This document shows positions 47,262-56,162 of a stretch of DNA of 64,000 bases, piece after piece (positions within the stretch are counted from its first letter, which is position 1; each line of letters opens with the position of its first letter). Source of the DNA: Sporolactobacillus sp. Y61 (lineage in GTDB: Bacteria > Bacillota > Bacilli > Bacillales > Sporolactobacillaceae). The position numbers and the translations under genes were made by a program. The notes below the pieces were generated by a model. That model was given only the letters and a program-made list of their open reading frames with translations. It made no database searches and was not told the origin of the DNA. Location: positions 1,860,001 through 1,924,000 of the forward strand of contig NZ_CP159510.1 of assembly GCF_040529185.1 (NCBI RefSeq), read 5' to 3'.

Positions 47262-48164
47262 TTATCCGTTTGTAATATACCTCCAGTATTCACCGCTTTT
47301 AATTGTGACGGGTTCAATAATCTGAAGGAGCTGCATTTTTCGCAGCTCTTTCAATGCTTTCTCCTCACTCCAGTCATAGACAACAGCGACTTCCGGGGTT
47401 GTGAGATAGAGCTGTTTCCTGAAATACTCTGACAGCGGCGGGTGTGGAGCGGGATTCGGTGTGTCGCCGAGCAGATCTTCCAGGATCTGGACATAAACGT
47501 CATAATCATACTGTCCGCTTATCTTAATGGCTTCATCATCAGTGCAGAGATTGGTAAAGAGGAGCGCAGGAAGCTCAGTAATGGACATCTCATTTGCGAG
47601 TCGCCGGTCCGCCTGAAGGGCCTTGATTGAACGGCAGGAGTGAAAGTCATTGGAAAACTCTTCCACATTCAATTTAGCGAGTCTGGCGACATCCAGTAGT
47701 TCTTCAAACCTGTTCAATCCTTTTTTTTCAAGAAAGACCTGCTCGCGGATTCTGCGCAGGAAACGGTTTCCAGCCGTAGAACCCTGGAATTCCGCAGCTT
47801 TAATGGCTATAGCGATAGCGTAGGGTGACGGCGGGTTTTCAAGCCATACATTACTGTCACAGCACATACCCGTCATGCGGGCACATTTATCCCATGATTC
47901 AGCCATTTTTTTTACCTGTGAAAACTGATATTGATTCGTCGTGTCATGTTTCGTTGTCAGTACCGCACGTAACTTAAAATAATCATGATATTCTAAAATA
48001 AACTTTTTCATTGCCGGCTCCAGGCCCCAGCATTCGGGACACAGAGGATCGATAAATGCCAGAATGTCTATACATGGAACATGTTTATCTGAATGAATAC
48101 CGCTGGAACAAGTCATGTTTCCGGGTGACCCTTCACAAAATGATCGGTTTTTGTGTAATCTCAT
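47262..48164 (-). CDS. spxH: ClpXP adaptor protein SpxH (YjbH)
   Basis: A DsbA/thioredoxin-fold adaptor that delivers Spx to ClpXP and releases it under disulfide stress. The 300 aa protein has FIDPLCPECW with C42 and C45, KAAEFQGSTAGNRFLRRI and a C-terminal winged region, all matching the YjbH pattern. The ATG at 48164 follows GAGGTGAC. It overlaps a 68-codon frame upstream by ATGA. Gene order pepF-yjbH is as in B. subtilis. Confidence 0.9.
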   Translation of the reverse strand: MRLHKNRSFCEGSPGNMTCSSGIHSDKHVPCIDILAFIDPLCPECWGLEPAMKKFILEYHDYFKLRAVLTTKHDTTNQYQFSQVKKMAESWDKCARMTGMCCDSNVWLENPPSPYAIAIAIKAAEFQGSTAGNRFLRRIREQVFLEKKGLNRFEELLDVARLAKLNVEEFSNDFHSCRSIKALQADRRLANEMSITELPALLFTNLCTDDEAIKISGQYDYDVYVQILEDLLGDTPNPAPHPPLSEYFRKQLYLTTPEVAVVYDWSEEKALKELRKMQLLQIIEPVTIKSGEYWRYITNG

Positions 48165-48367
48165 CGGATGTCACCTCTCGAATCATTTTTAACGCGTGCA
48201 TCCTGTTTGTATTCATCTTTAGTCAAGCCTACCTGCCTTTTTGCATAAATCATTTTTGCTGACAAATCCTGTGGGCCGTTGATCTTATGGGAAAAAGTAC
48301 CCGAATGGTCCGGCTCACTGATCTTCAGGCTTTCTATATTGTAACAAGAGTCCATGTCCCGGGGCAA
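48161..48367 (-). CDS. Possible short ORF upstream of spxH (68 aa)
   Basis: A 68-codon frame ending in an ATGA overlap with the spxH start. It is soluble and charged (QVGLTKDEYKQDARVKNDSRG near its end). No strong ribosome site or recognised family supports it, so it may be chance. The overlap with spxH is the only argument for it. Confidence 0.2.
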   Translation of the reverse strand: MPRDMDSCYNIESLKISEPDHSGTFSHKINGPQDLSAKMIYAKRQVGLTKDEYKQDARVKNDSRGDIR

Positions 48368-48472
48368 CTATTGAGGACTGAAAGGGCACCTCTTCTTCGC
48401 TCCTGACCCCGCGTGCACCCTGCTCTTTTAGTTTACCCCGGAATCGCAGAAAGAGACAAAGGACACGGGACT

Positions 48473-48552
48473 TTTTAACCGGTCAGCTTTAAAAAAGGGT
48501 TGAAAGGCACTGGAAAAGTGTTATAATTTGAGACCCGGGTGACCGGTTAAAA
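48473..48552. promoter_or_regulatory. 13-bp inverted repeat bracketing the second yitT promoter
   Basis: TTTTAACCGGTCA (48473-48485) and its exact complement TGACCGGTTAAAA (48540-48552) enclose a promoter with TTGAAA (48500-48505), 16 bases, and TATAAT (48522-48527). Each arm contains the palindrome ACCGGT. Two operator sites for one regulator are the simplest reading. Confidence 0.65.
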
Positions 48553-48574
48553 GATGCTTAAGGAAGGTATGGGA

Positions 48575-49543
48575 TTGAAGATAGATCATGTTGGGGACTT
48601 TTTGATAAAAACAGGTATATCATTGATCGCTGCTTTTTTGTGTGCAATGAGTATGAATCTGTTTCTGATTCCCGCTCAGGTTTACGCGGCGGGCATTAAC
48701 GGCGCGGCGCAGCTGATGATTGATATCATGCGGGACGGTTTCGGGATTCATCTCCCCATCGGGCTACTGATTTTAGCGTTAAACCTGCCGGTTGCATGGC
48801 TGGGCTGGAAAAAAGTCGGGAAGAGTTTCACCTTTTTCAGCTTTATCACGGTTTTACTGACCTCTTTCTTTCTGACCGTCATACCTGTATATCCGCTTTC
48901 AGACGATATCCTGCTTAATGCGATATTCGGCGGAATGATCTCAGCGGTCGGCGTCGGTCTGGCACTGAAATTTGGTATTTCAACGGGCGGGCTTGACATT
49001 ATTGCCGTTTATCTGACAAGGAAAAACAGAAACGCAGCTTCGGGAAAATATTTTCTGATACTGAACGGACTGATTATTATCATTGCCGGCGCAGTCTATG
49101 AATGGCAGTATGCACTGTATACGCTGATATCCAGGTTTGTAAATAGCTATGTGATTGACCTGATTCATACAAAATATCAGAAACTGACCGTGATCATCGT
49201 GACTCGTAATAAAGATGCAGTGATTCAGGCGATTCGTGACCGGTTCGACCGTGGGATGACAGTTATTCCGTCGTACGGCGGATTTACAGGTTCAGGTAAT
49301 ACCTCTATTCTGGTGGTCATCAGTCATTATGAGCTTTATCAAATGGAGCAGTTGATTAAGCGGACAGATCCGGAGGCTTTTACCGATATTCTTGAGACGA
49401 ATAAGATTATTGGTGTTTTTCATACTGAAGAGCAGCAGAAAGCCATACAGGCGCAGAAACACGGGGAGGATAAAGGGATAAAATCCGGCGCATTTGAGCC
49501 TGTGCACGCTTTTCACCGGATTTTCCCCTTCCAGACTAAATAA
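48575..49543 (+). CDS. YitT family membrane protein (second paralog)
   Basis: A YitT/DUF2179 family protein of about 322 aa with membrane segments in its first 200 residues. The motifs MSMNLFLIPAQVYAAGINGAAQL and KFGISTGGLDIIAVYL are shared in form with the paralog at 8426. The C-terminal domain has DRGMTVIPSYGGF and GVFHTEEQQ plus a 35-residue polar tail that the first paralog lacks. AAGGAAGG at 48560-48567 favours TTG 48575 as start. ATG 48554 and ATG 48569 are alternatives. Function is unknown. Confidence 0.82.
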   Translation: MKIDHVGDFLIKTGISLIAAFLCAMSMNLFLIPAQVYAAGINGAAQLMIDIMRDGFGIHLPIGLLILALNLPVAWLGWKKVGKSFTFFSFITVLLTSFFLTVIPVYPLSDDILLNAIFGGMISAVGVGLALKFGISTGGLDIIAVYLTRKNRNAASGKYFLILNGLIIIIAGAVYEWQYALYTLISRFVNSYVIDLIHTKYQKLTVIIVTRNKDAVIQAIRDRFDRGMTVIPSYGGFTGSGNTSILVVISHYELYQMEQLIKRTDPEAFTDILETNKIIGVFHTEEQQKAIQAQKHGEDKGIKSGAFEPVHAFHRIFPFQTK

Positions 49544-49591
49544 TTCTATAGCCTGCTCTGCAATTCTTCCCGAATCATTATATGTCTTAAA

Positions 49592-49623
49592 AAAAAAGAC
49601 GTCCTGGACTGGACGTCTTTTTT
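49592..49623. terminator. Bidirectional terminator between yitT and the LysR gene
   Basis: AAAAAGACGTCC pairs with GGACGTCTTTTT. A and T runs on both sides fit termination in both directions. Confidence 0.9.
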
Positions 49624-49628
49624 CATCC

Positions 49629-50507
49629 TCAGTTCCGATAGTGCGTGAAGATATATTTCATAAAAGACTTCGAGGCGGGTGAAAGAGTTCTTGATTCATA
49701 CCATGAAAGTCCGATCTGTCGTGTACATCCCGGCCATCTGACATGGATTTTTTTTACTTTGTTTTCGTCGATGTCCTTCTGATCGGGAAGCAGCGCGACG
49801 CCAAGCCCGGAAGCAACCAGCCCCAGAAGTGTGGTGACTTCTTCTCCTTCAAACGCAATATTCGGTATAAAGCTGGCTTTACGGCATAGTTTATCAGCAA
49901 TTTTTCGCAGTTCAAACCCTTTTTTCATGGAAATAATCGGGTCATCTTTGACCTCATCCAGTGTGATCGATTTTTTATCTGCCAGCGGATGGGTGGCGGG
50001 GACCATCAGAAACAGTTCTTCCTCCCACAATTTTTCCCACTGGATATGCGGGTCCTCATTGGAGTGATGGACCAGACAAAGATCAATTTCACCGGCCTGC
50101 AGTTGTTTGAGCAGGGAGACATTATTATTTTGATACAGTTTGATTTTTGTTCCCGGGTGCAGTTTTTGAAATCCGCTCAGGATGTCAGGAAGAATATTCA
50201 CGCCCAGTGTGTGGAGAAAGCCGAGGGAAACTTCACCATGCTCCGGATCAAGGAGATATTTTATCTCCTGCCTGGTATCTTTGAATTCCTTTAGAATACG
50301 GTTCACATGAACCAGAAACAGTTTCCCGTACTGATTGAGGATAATGCGGCGTCCCTGTCGTTCAAACAGGCTGACGCCCAGTTCTTCTTCCAGGCGGGCG
50401 ATGGATCTGCTTAGTGCAGGCTGCGAAATGGACAACGCCTCGGCCGCCTGGGTCATGTGCTGCAGTTCCGCGACCTTTTGAAAGTATTCGATCTGCTGCC
50501 ACTCCAT
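49629..50507 (-). CDS. LysR family transcriptional regulator
   Basis: A 292 aa LysR-type regulator. The winged helix-turn-helix (MEWQQIEYFQKVAELQHMTQ onwards, AAEALSISQPALSRSIARLE) covers about 1-60, and the effector-binding domain follows (FLHTLGVNILP, PATHPLADK, GLGVALLPDQ). The frame extends to 50570, but GGAGGGG before ATG 50507 and the family N-terminus set this start. It is divergent from the MFS gene, the usual arrangement for a LysR regulator and its target. Confidence 0.88.
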   Translation of the reverse strand: MEWQQIEYFQKVAELQHMTQAAEALSISQPALSRSIARLEEELGVSLFERQGRRIILNQYGKLFLVHVNRILKEFKDTRQEIKYLLDPEHGEVSLGFLHTLGVNILPDILSGFQKLHPGTKIKLYQNNNVSLLKQLQAGEIDLCLVHHSNEDPHIQWEKLWEEELFLMVPATHPLADKKSITLDEVKDDPIISMKKGFELRKIADKLCRKASFIPNIAFEGEEVTTLLGLVASGLGVALLPDQKDIDENKVKKIHVRWPGCTRQIGLSWYESRTLSPASKSFMKYIFTHYRN

Positions 50508-50695
50508 GTTCAACCCCTCCTCTTTTACAGGGACGGGTGCCTGAATCGGATGGAACCGCTGTCCCCTCATTTAATAGATTACCACAATATGATGAACCTG
50601 GTGCATGAATTTCATTCAATTTATATATTAGACATCATCAGTGCTTTAGCATAGTATGAAGTTTACCAACAGAGACAGAAAGGATGGACCTTAAC

Positions 50696-51937
50696 ATGGC
50701 TTATCTTTCGCCGGGGAACAGGGAATTTAAGAAAACATTGATTGCCCTGTTCCTGGGCAGTTTTATTATGTTCGCAAATTTATACAGTACGCAGCCGGTG
50801 ATCGCCGTCATTTCAAAACAGTTCCAGGTGCCGCCGGCCATGGCCAGCCTGACCTTATCGGCAGCAACCGGTGCGATCGCCGTCTCGCTGCTCTTTGTCT
50901 CCTTCACCTCAGGTCTGTTTGACCGGAAAAAAATGATGGCCGCGGCATTAATATCTTCAGCATGCCTTTCCATTCTGGTCGGATTTATCGATTCTCTGCC
51001 GTTTCTGATCACGGTTCGTTTTATCCAGGGCGCGCTTCTGGCCGGTTACCCGTCGATCGCGATGGCTTACGTTAATGAAGAATTTGATAAAAAAGTTCTG
51101 GGTTATGTGATCGGCATTTATGTCAGCGGAAACAGCCTGGGTGGTCTGAGCGGACGACTGATTGTCGGTTCTTTGAGCGATGTATTTTCATGGCAGGTGG
51201 CGATTAGGCTGCTTGGCCTGCTGACCCTGGTGATGTGTGCTCTGTTTTTATATCTTCTGCCGAAGTCAAGACATTTTGATGCGAAAAAAGTTTCGCTGAA
51301 GCGGACGACAGCCGGATTCATTGAGAACATTGAAACCCCTCCCCTGGTCCTTTTGTATCTGATCGGTTTTATATTAATGGGCGGATTTGTGACGGTGTAT
51401 AACTATATTGCCATTCCACTCATGGCGCCTCCTTATAACCTGAGTCAGACGGTTGTCGGCTTTATCTTTATGATCTTCCTGGTCGGAACATTCAGTTCAA
51501 CCTGGATGGGGAAACTGTCAGACCACACCAGCCGTTCAGGCGTCATTGCCTTCAGCCTCTTTCTGATGGTTTTTGGCCTTATCGTGACGATGGCCGACTC
51601 TCTGGTGCTGAAGATTACAGGACTTGCTTTCTTGACATTTGGTTTCTTTGGCGGCCATTCTGTTGCCAGCAGCTGGGTCGGCATTCTTGCCAACCGGCGT
51701 GAAAAGGCGCAGTCCTCATCCCTTTACCTGCTCTTTTATTATGTCGGATCGAGCGTGGTGGGTTCAATTGGCGGACTGTTTCTCCAGTATTTCGGCTGGG
51801 CAGGCGTGGTGCTTTCAGTCAGCTTTATCTGTGTCACGGGGATGATCCTGACGATGATTGTCCGCAGAATGGTCCTCAGAGGGGGAATACATGTCAGACA
51901 TCATCGGCCGCATAAGGTGGCAGGGCAACATATTTGA
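50696..51937 (+). CDS. MFS transporter
   Basis: A major facilitator superfamily exporter of about 413 aa with twelve predicted membrane segments. Family features include STQPVIAVISKQFQVPPAMA after the first helix and the loop FTSGLFDRKKMM. It resembles the AraJ/YnfM-like DHA1 group. ATG 50684 and ATG 50696 are both possible after AGAAAGGA; 50696 leaves better spacing. It is divergent from the LysR gene and probably controlled by it. Substrate unknown. A short terminator follows at 51951-51975. Confidence 0.85.
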   Translation: MAYLSPGNREFKKTLIALFLGSFIMFANLYSTQPVIAVISKQFQVPPAMASLTLSAATGAIAVSLLFVSFTSGLFDRKKMMAAALISSACLSILVGFIDSLPFLITVRFIQGALLAGYPSIAMAYVNEEFDKKVLGYVIGIYVSGNSLGGLSGRLIVGSLSDVFSWQVAIRLLGLLTLVMCALFLYLLPKSRHFDAKKVSLKRTTAGFIENIETPPLVLLYLIGFILMGGFVTVYNYIAIPLMAPPYNLSQTVVGFIFMIFLVGTFSSTWMGKLSDHTSRSGVIAFSLFLMVFGLIVTMADSLVLKITGLAFLTFGFFGGHSVASSWVGILANRREKAQSSSLYLLFYYVGSSVVGSIGGLFLQYFGWAGVVLSVSFICVTGMILTMIVRRMVLRGGIHVRHHRPHKVAGQHI

Positions 51938-51950
51938 AAATAACAGCTAA

Positions 51951-51975
51951 GTCCGGGCCCAGGACCCGGGCTTTT
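51951..51975 (+). terminator. Intrinsic terminator after the MFS gene
   Basis: GTCCGGG pairs with CCCGGGC, followed by TTTT. Confidence 0.75.
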
Positions 51976-52072
51976 ATAGTCAGATTTTACCAAAAGTAGA
52001 AAAGGATTCAGCCTCTGATATAATAAGGACGGAATACCTTCAGCCTGTAAATGAAGAAAAGGGGTGCCGGGA

Positions 52073-53767
52073 TTGGCTGTATTTGAAGAATACAAATATG
52101 AACGTCCGGACGTGGAAGCAGTGAATAAGCAATTTGCCGCTGCATTCAAGTCATTTCAGTCTGCAACTTCTGCTGAGGAGGCGGAAAAAGCAGCAGACCG
52201 GATTAATGATTTGCGCAAACATCTGGATTCACTATTTAACCTGGTGGAAATCAGACATACCGTGAACACGGAGGATCGTTTTTATAAAAGGGAAAACGAC
52301 TTCATGGATGAGACCATGCCGATTTTCGAGGGAAAGACGACTGAGTATTACAAATTGTTAATGGATTCGCCCTTTCGCGGGGAACTCGAAGAAAAATGGG
52401 GCAAACAGCTTTTTGCATTAGCGGAGGCTCAGCTGAAATCATTTTCTCCTGAGATTATTCCATTAATGCAGCAGGAAAATAAGTGGGCCTCCAAATATAC
52501 CAGACGGGTTGCCGCTGCAAAAATTCCGTTTGAAGGTGAAGAGCGCACACTTGCCCAGCTTGGACCCTTTATGGAGTCGGAGGACCGTGCAACGCGAAAG
52601 GCCGCATCAGAAGCGCGATTCGGATATTTTGCCGAACATGAGGAAGAATTTGATGAGATTTATGACCGGCTGGTAAAAATCCGGACGGAAATCGCCCATA
52701 AACTCGGTTTTGCCAATTATGCCGACCTCAGTTATTATCGCATGTCACGCATCGGTTATGATAAAGCGATGGTGGCCGATTACCGTGAGTCAATCAGGAA
52801 ATATGTCGTACCGGTGGCGAATAAACTGTATGAACGACAGCGGAAACGGATCGGTACCGATAAACTGTATATCTACGATGAGCCGTTCACATTTAAAACC
52901 GGTAACGCAAAGCCGAAGGGAAATGCCGAATGGATTTTGAAAAATGGAGAACAGATGTATCATGAACTTTCTCCGGAGACAGATCAGTTTTTTCATTTTA
53001 TGCAGGATCATCATCTGATGGATCTGATGGCAACAAAGGGCAAAGCAGGGGGAGGGTACTGTACCTATATATTCGATTATCAATCCCCGTTTATCTTTTC
53101 CAACTTTAATGGAACGGCCGGCGACATTGATGTCCTGACGCATGAAGCCGGACATGCTTTCCAGGTTTATACCACACAATCAGATATTCCTGAATATCGC
53201 TGGCCGACTTATGAAGGAGCGGAGATCCATTCAATGAGCATGGAATTCTTCACCTGGCCATGGATGAAGCTGTTCTTCAAAGAGGACACAGAAAAACGCA
53301 AATTTGCTCATCTGAGTGAAGCCCTTCTCTTCCTGCCCTATGGTGTGAGTGTCGATGAATTCCAGCATGTTGTGTATGAACATCCTGAGATGACCCCCGC
53401 CGAGAGAAAGCTGGCCTGGAAAAAGATTGAAAAGAAATATCTCCCGCATCGGAATTACGATGGTTTTGATTATCTGGAACGCGGGGGATTCTGGCAGCGT
53501 CAGTCTCATATCTATGAAGATCCGTTTTATTATATCGATTATACACTGGCGCAGGTCTGTGCGTTTGAGTTCTGGAAGAAATCTCAGGAGGACTATCATT
53601 CGGCGTGGAAAGATTATCTTCACCTGTGCAGACAGGGAGGAAGTCAGTCCTTTCTTGATCTTGTCCGAACGGCGGGACTGGTTTCTCCTTTTGAAAAAGG
53701 CTGCGTAGAATCCACCCTGTCAGCTGTAGCTTCATGGCTTGATCAGGTGGACGACAGGAAATTGTAA
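52073..53767 (+). CDS. M3 family oligoendopeptidase (not PepF)
   Basis: A second M3-family zinc peptidase, 564 aa, with HEAGH at 357-361 and the downstream ligand region EGAEIHSMSMEFF. It belongs to the M3 subgroup distinct from PepF, with the typical N-terminus VFEEYKYERPD. The frame opens with GTG 52064, but AAGGGGTG six bases before TTG 52073 makes that the likely start. It probably trims cytosolic peptides together with pepF and the Opp importer. A terminator follows at 53804-53844. Confidence 0.9.
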   Translation: MAVFEEYKYERPDVEAVNKQFAAAFKSFQSATSAEEAEKAADRINDLRKHLDSLFNLVEIRHTVNTEDRFYKRENDFMDETMPIFEGKTTEYYKLLMDSPFRGELEEKWGKQLFALAEAQLKSFSPEIIPLMQQENKWASKYTRRVAAAKIPFEGEERTLAQLGPFMESEDRATRKAASEARFGYFAEHEEEFDEIYDRLVKIRTEIAHKLGFANYADLSYYRMSRIGYDKAMVADYRESIRKYVVPVANKLYERQRKRIGTDKLYIYDEPFTFKTGNAKPKGNAEWILKNGEQMYHELSPETDQFFHFMQDHHLMDLMATKGKAGGGYCTYIFDYQSPFIFSNFNGTAGDIDVLTHEAGHAFQVYTTQSDIPEYRWPTYEGAEIHSMSMEFFTWPWMKLFFKEDTEKRKFAHLSEALLFLPYGVSVDEFQHVVYEHPEMTPAERKLAWKKIEKKYLPHRNYDGFDYLERGGFWQRQSHIYEDPFYYIDYTLAQVCAFEFWKKSQEDYHSAWKDYLHLCRQGGSQSFLDLVRTAGLVSPFEKGCVESTLSAVASWLDQVDDRKL

Positions 53768-53803
53768 CATATTTTTCAGGGGATACACATTCTCCAGATA
53801 TGA

Positions 53804-53844
53804 TAAAAAGCAGCGGAACCGGGTGGCCGGCCGCTGCTTTTTTC
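53804..53844 (+). terminator. Intrinsic terminator after the M3 peptidase gene
   Basis: AAAAAGCAGCGG pairs with CCGCTGCTTTTT, with a T run. Confidence 0.9.
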
Positions 53845-53871
53845 TTAGTATAAGAGTTGGTTTCTCATCAT

Positions 53872-54555
53872 TCAGACTTGGGCAAGTACACGCCGGACAT
53901 AAGCCTGCGTTTCAGGGAACGGGGGGATCCCGGCATATTTATCCACATTCCCTGAACCTGCATTATACGCGGCAAGGGCCAGGTCAGCCCGGCCGTTGTA
54001 TTGATCCAGTAACTGCCGGAAATATTTTGTTCCCCCGTCAATATTTTCAGCCGGATCCATGGCATCAGTTACCCCCATGGACCGGGCTGTATCGGGCATC
54101 AGCTGCATCAGACCGAGCGCCCCCGATGAGCTGACCGCCGATGGATTGCCCCCGGATTCAGCAGAGATAATCGATTGAATCAACCGGGGATCAACAGCGT
54201 ATTTCTCACCTGCACGTCGGATCAATCCGTCGTACCCGCCCGGCTCCGCGACCGGCTGTTTACCCGGATGATGAACCGGGCGTAAATCCAGCGGAGGTAA
54301 TGCCTGCGCCATCGACTGCCAGAGTGCATCATCGGTTGTGTTTTGGCTGGCGGAGTATGGTGTGACACTTCCGTTCAGATCGCCTGTTTCTGCCGAATTT
54401 TTCTGAATTGAAATCAGAAGGACATTTAATAAATCAGAGAACAGGCTGTCTGATTTATTTTCGGCATCTGATCCGTTTTGAAACAGCAGCGGGCTGCTGC
54501 TGTTCATCATGTGCATTGTCATGACTCTGTATAGTTCAGCTGACTCCATACTCAA
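53872..54555 (-). CDS. cwlQ: Soluble lytic transglycosylase (CwlQ/YjbJ-like)
   Basis: A 227 aa protein with a C-terminal SLT domain (about 105-227). The catalytic glutamate is E133 in IISAESGGNP, with GALGLMQLMPDTA and LALAAYNAGSGNV. The N-terminal 100 residues are low in recognisable domains and no clear signal peptide is seen. The start is TTG 54555 within a TTGA overlap with the yjbK stop, behind AAAGGA. ATG 54549 is an alternative. B. subtilis has the same cwlQ-yjbK pair. Confidence 0.85.
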   Translation of the reverse strand: MSMESAELYRVMTMHMMNSSSPLLFQNGSDAENKSDSLFSDLLNVLLISIQKNSAETGDLNGSVTPYSASQNTTDDALWQSMAQALPPLDLRPVHHPGKQPVAEPGGYDGLIRRAGEKYAVDPRLIQSIISAESGGNPSAVSSSGALGLMQLMPDTARSMGVTDAMDPAENIDGGTKYFRQLLDQYNGRADLALAAYNAGSGNVDKYAGIPPFPETQAYVRRVLAQV

Positions 54556-55148
54556 TTCTGATCCTTTCCCTTCGCTTCAAGAATGGCTTCATAAAGGCGC
54601 AAAATTTTATTTTTTGAAGGCCTTAAAGGGATAGAAGCCTTTTTCAGCAGTTTTGAGAAAATCTGACGGCCTTCTGCATCATCTTCTGCTTCATATTCCA
54701 GCTCAAAATCTTCATGATTCAAATAATAACTGTGATCAAGAAAAAGTGTACCTTTCTGATAAGGAAATTCGCTGCGAAGCGTCATTAATTCCCCTATATG
54801 TACGAGCTGATCGACGTTTACGCCACTTCCGGAGATCGCCTGCTCAATCGTTCCCGCGGGCATGATCCCGAGTTGGATCAGTTTATCACTTTCTTCTTTG
54901 CTGAGCGCCTGGTGTGTTTCAAGTGTATTCCCGTTATATGGCTGCTTCAGAGTAAAATCATGTTGTCCGTTTAGATGTCTGATCCGAAGAGCTGATTTTT
55001 TATTGCGCAGACCAAAAGTAGGCGTGTCAAAATAATCATTGATCTGTTTGAAAAAAGAGGACTCATTCAGATCAAATAACCGGCACAATTGCTTAAATTC
55101 TGATTCCGTCAGCATATTTTTAAATTCAATTTCCAATTCATGAGACAT
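54552..55148 (-). CDS. yjbK: CYTH domain protein (YjbK)
   Basis: A 198 aa CYTH/triphosphate-tunnel family protein with the ExExK signature at E6-I-E8-F-K10. Alternating basic and acidic strands follow (RIRHLNGQHDFTLKQPYNG, LELEYEAEDDAEG). Such enzymes act on triphosphorylated substrates or polyphosphate; the substrate of YjbK is not established. It is co-transcribed with cwlQ and divergent from the NAD kinase gene. Confidence 0.85.
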   Translation of the reverse strand: MSHELEIEFKNMLTESEFKQLCRLFDLNESSFFKQINDYFDTPTFGLRNKKSALRIRHLNGQHDFTLKQPYNGNTLETHQALSKEESDKLIQLGIMPAGTIEQAISGSGVNVDQLVHIGELMTLRSEFPYQKGTLFLDHSYYLNHEDFELEYEAEDDAEGRQIFSKLLKKASIPLRPSKNKILRLYEAILEAKGKDQN

Positions 55149-55314
55149 ATCCGAAAAACACCTGTACTTTTTATGATTTATTATGGAGGATAGGTATTCA
55201 CTCGTACTTTTGATTAAATTATGACATAATGAGTGATAAGAAACAATATGGATTTTTCCCGGAGAGTTACGTGAGCTAAAAGATGAAACGGATCAGTGAG
55301 GAGGTTCGACGCGG

Positions 55315-56157
55315 ATGAATGACAAGCATGCAACAATTGCTGATGGCCTGCCGGCAGGAAGTTTAAAGGCATTCGCGGTTGAAACCAGAGGGGACGATTT
55401 TTCAAATACACTCAAGGAACGAATCAGCCATTATCTGACGGATTTTGGTTTGACATACAATGATAAGCATCCGGATATCGTCATTTCAGTGGGAGGGGAC
55501 GGTACACTGCTTCAGGCTTTTCATCGTTATGTGCACAGCTTGTCAAGCACGACATTTGTCGGTGTGCATACGGGTCATCTGGGCTTTTATGCGGACTGGA
55601 CTTCAGATGAAGTGGAAAAATTAGTCATATCTATTGCCAGAGATCGTTGCAGCATTGTCCAGTACCCGCTCCTGCGCATCAATATCAGCTATCTGAATGG
55701 ATCTCCAGATAACTCCTGGCTGGCATTGAATGAATGCACGGTACGGGCCTATGATGGACTTCTTGTCGCCGATGTGTTGATCAGGGGTGAGAAATTTGAA
55801 AGTTTCAGAGGAGACGGCTTGTGTTTTTCGACACCCACCGGTTCCACTGCTTATAATAAGGGCCTGTCAGGAGCCATTATTCATCCGTCACTTGCTTCGA
55901 TACAACTGGCAGAAATTGCGTCCATTAATAACAGAGTCTACCGGACGATTGGCTCTCCGCTTATCCTTCCCAGACATCATCAGTGTCAGGTGGAGCCGGT
56001 AGGCGAACAGCGCTTTAATCTCACCATTGATCATTTATCCAGCGAGCATGATAATGTCAGGAGAATTGAATTCAGCGTGGCTGACGAGATGATCCGGTTC
56101 GCCAGATTTCGCCCCTTCCCGTTCTGGCGACGTGTCCGGGACTCATTTATTGGTTAA
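55315..56157 (+). CDS. nadK: NAD kinase
   Basis: This enzyme phosphorylates NAD to NADP with ATP or polyphosphate. The 280 aa sequence has the GGDGT motif at 60-64, NECTV and TPTGSTAYN near residue 178. The N-terminus is about 15 residues longer than usual. The ribosome site GAGGAGGTT with ATG 55315 supports the start. It corresponds to B. subtilis nadF (ppnKA) next to yjbK and yjbO. In B. subtilis yjbL and yjbM (relQ) lie between yjbK and nadF; they are absent here. Confidence 0.93.
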   Translation: MNDKHATIADGLPAGSLKAFAVETRGDDFSNTLKERISHYLTDFGLTYNDKHPDIVISVGGDGTLLQAFHRYVHSLSSTTFVGVHTGHLGFYADWTSDEVEKLVISIARDRCSIVQYPLLRINISYLNGSPDNSWLALNECTVRAYDGLLVADVLIRGEKFESFRGDGLCFSTPTGSTAYNKGLSGAIIHPSLASIQLAEIASINNRVYRTIGSPLILPRHHQCQVEPVGEQRFNLTIDHLSSEHDNVRRIEFSVADEMIRFARFRPFPFWRRVRDSFIG

Positions 56158-56162
56158 AGGAT

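Noticed and set aside
53427..53708. Plus-strand frame inside the M3 peptidase gene
   Set aside because: Alternative frame of a gene with full-length family similarity.
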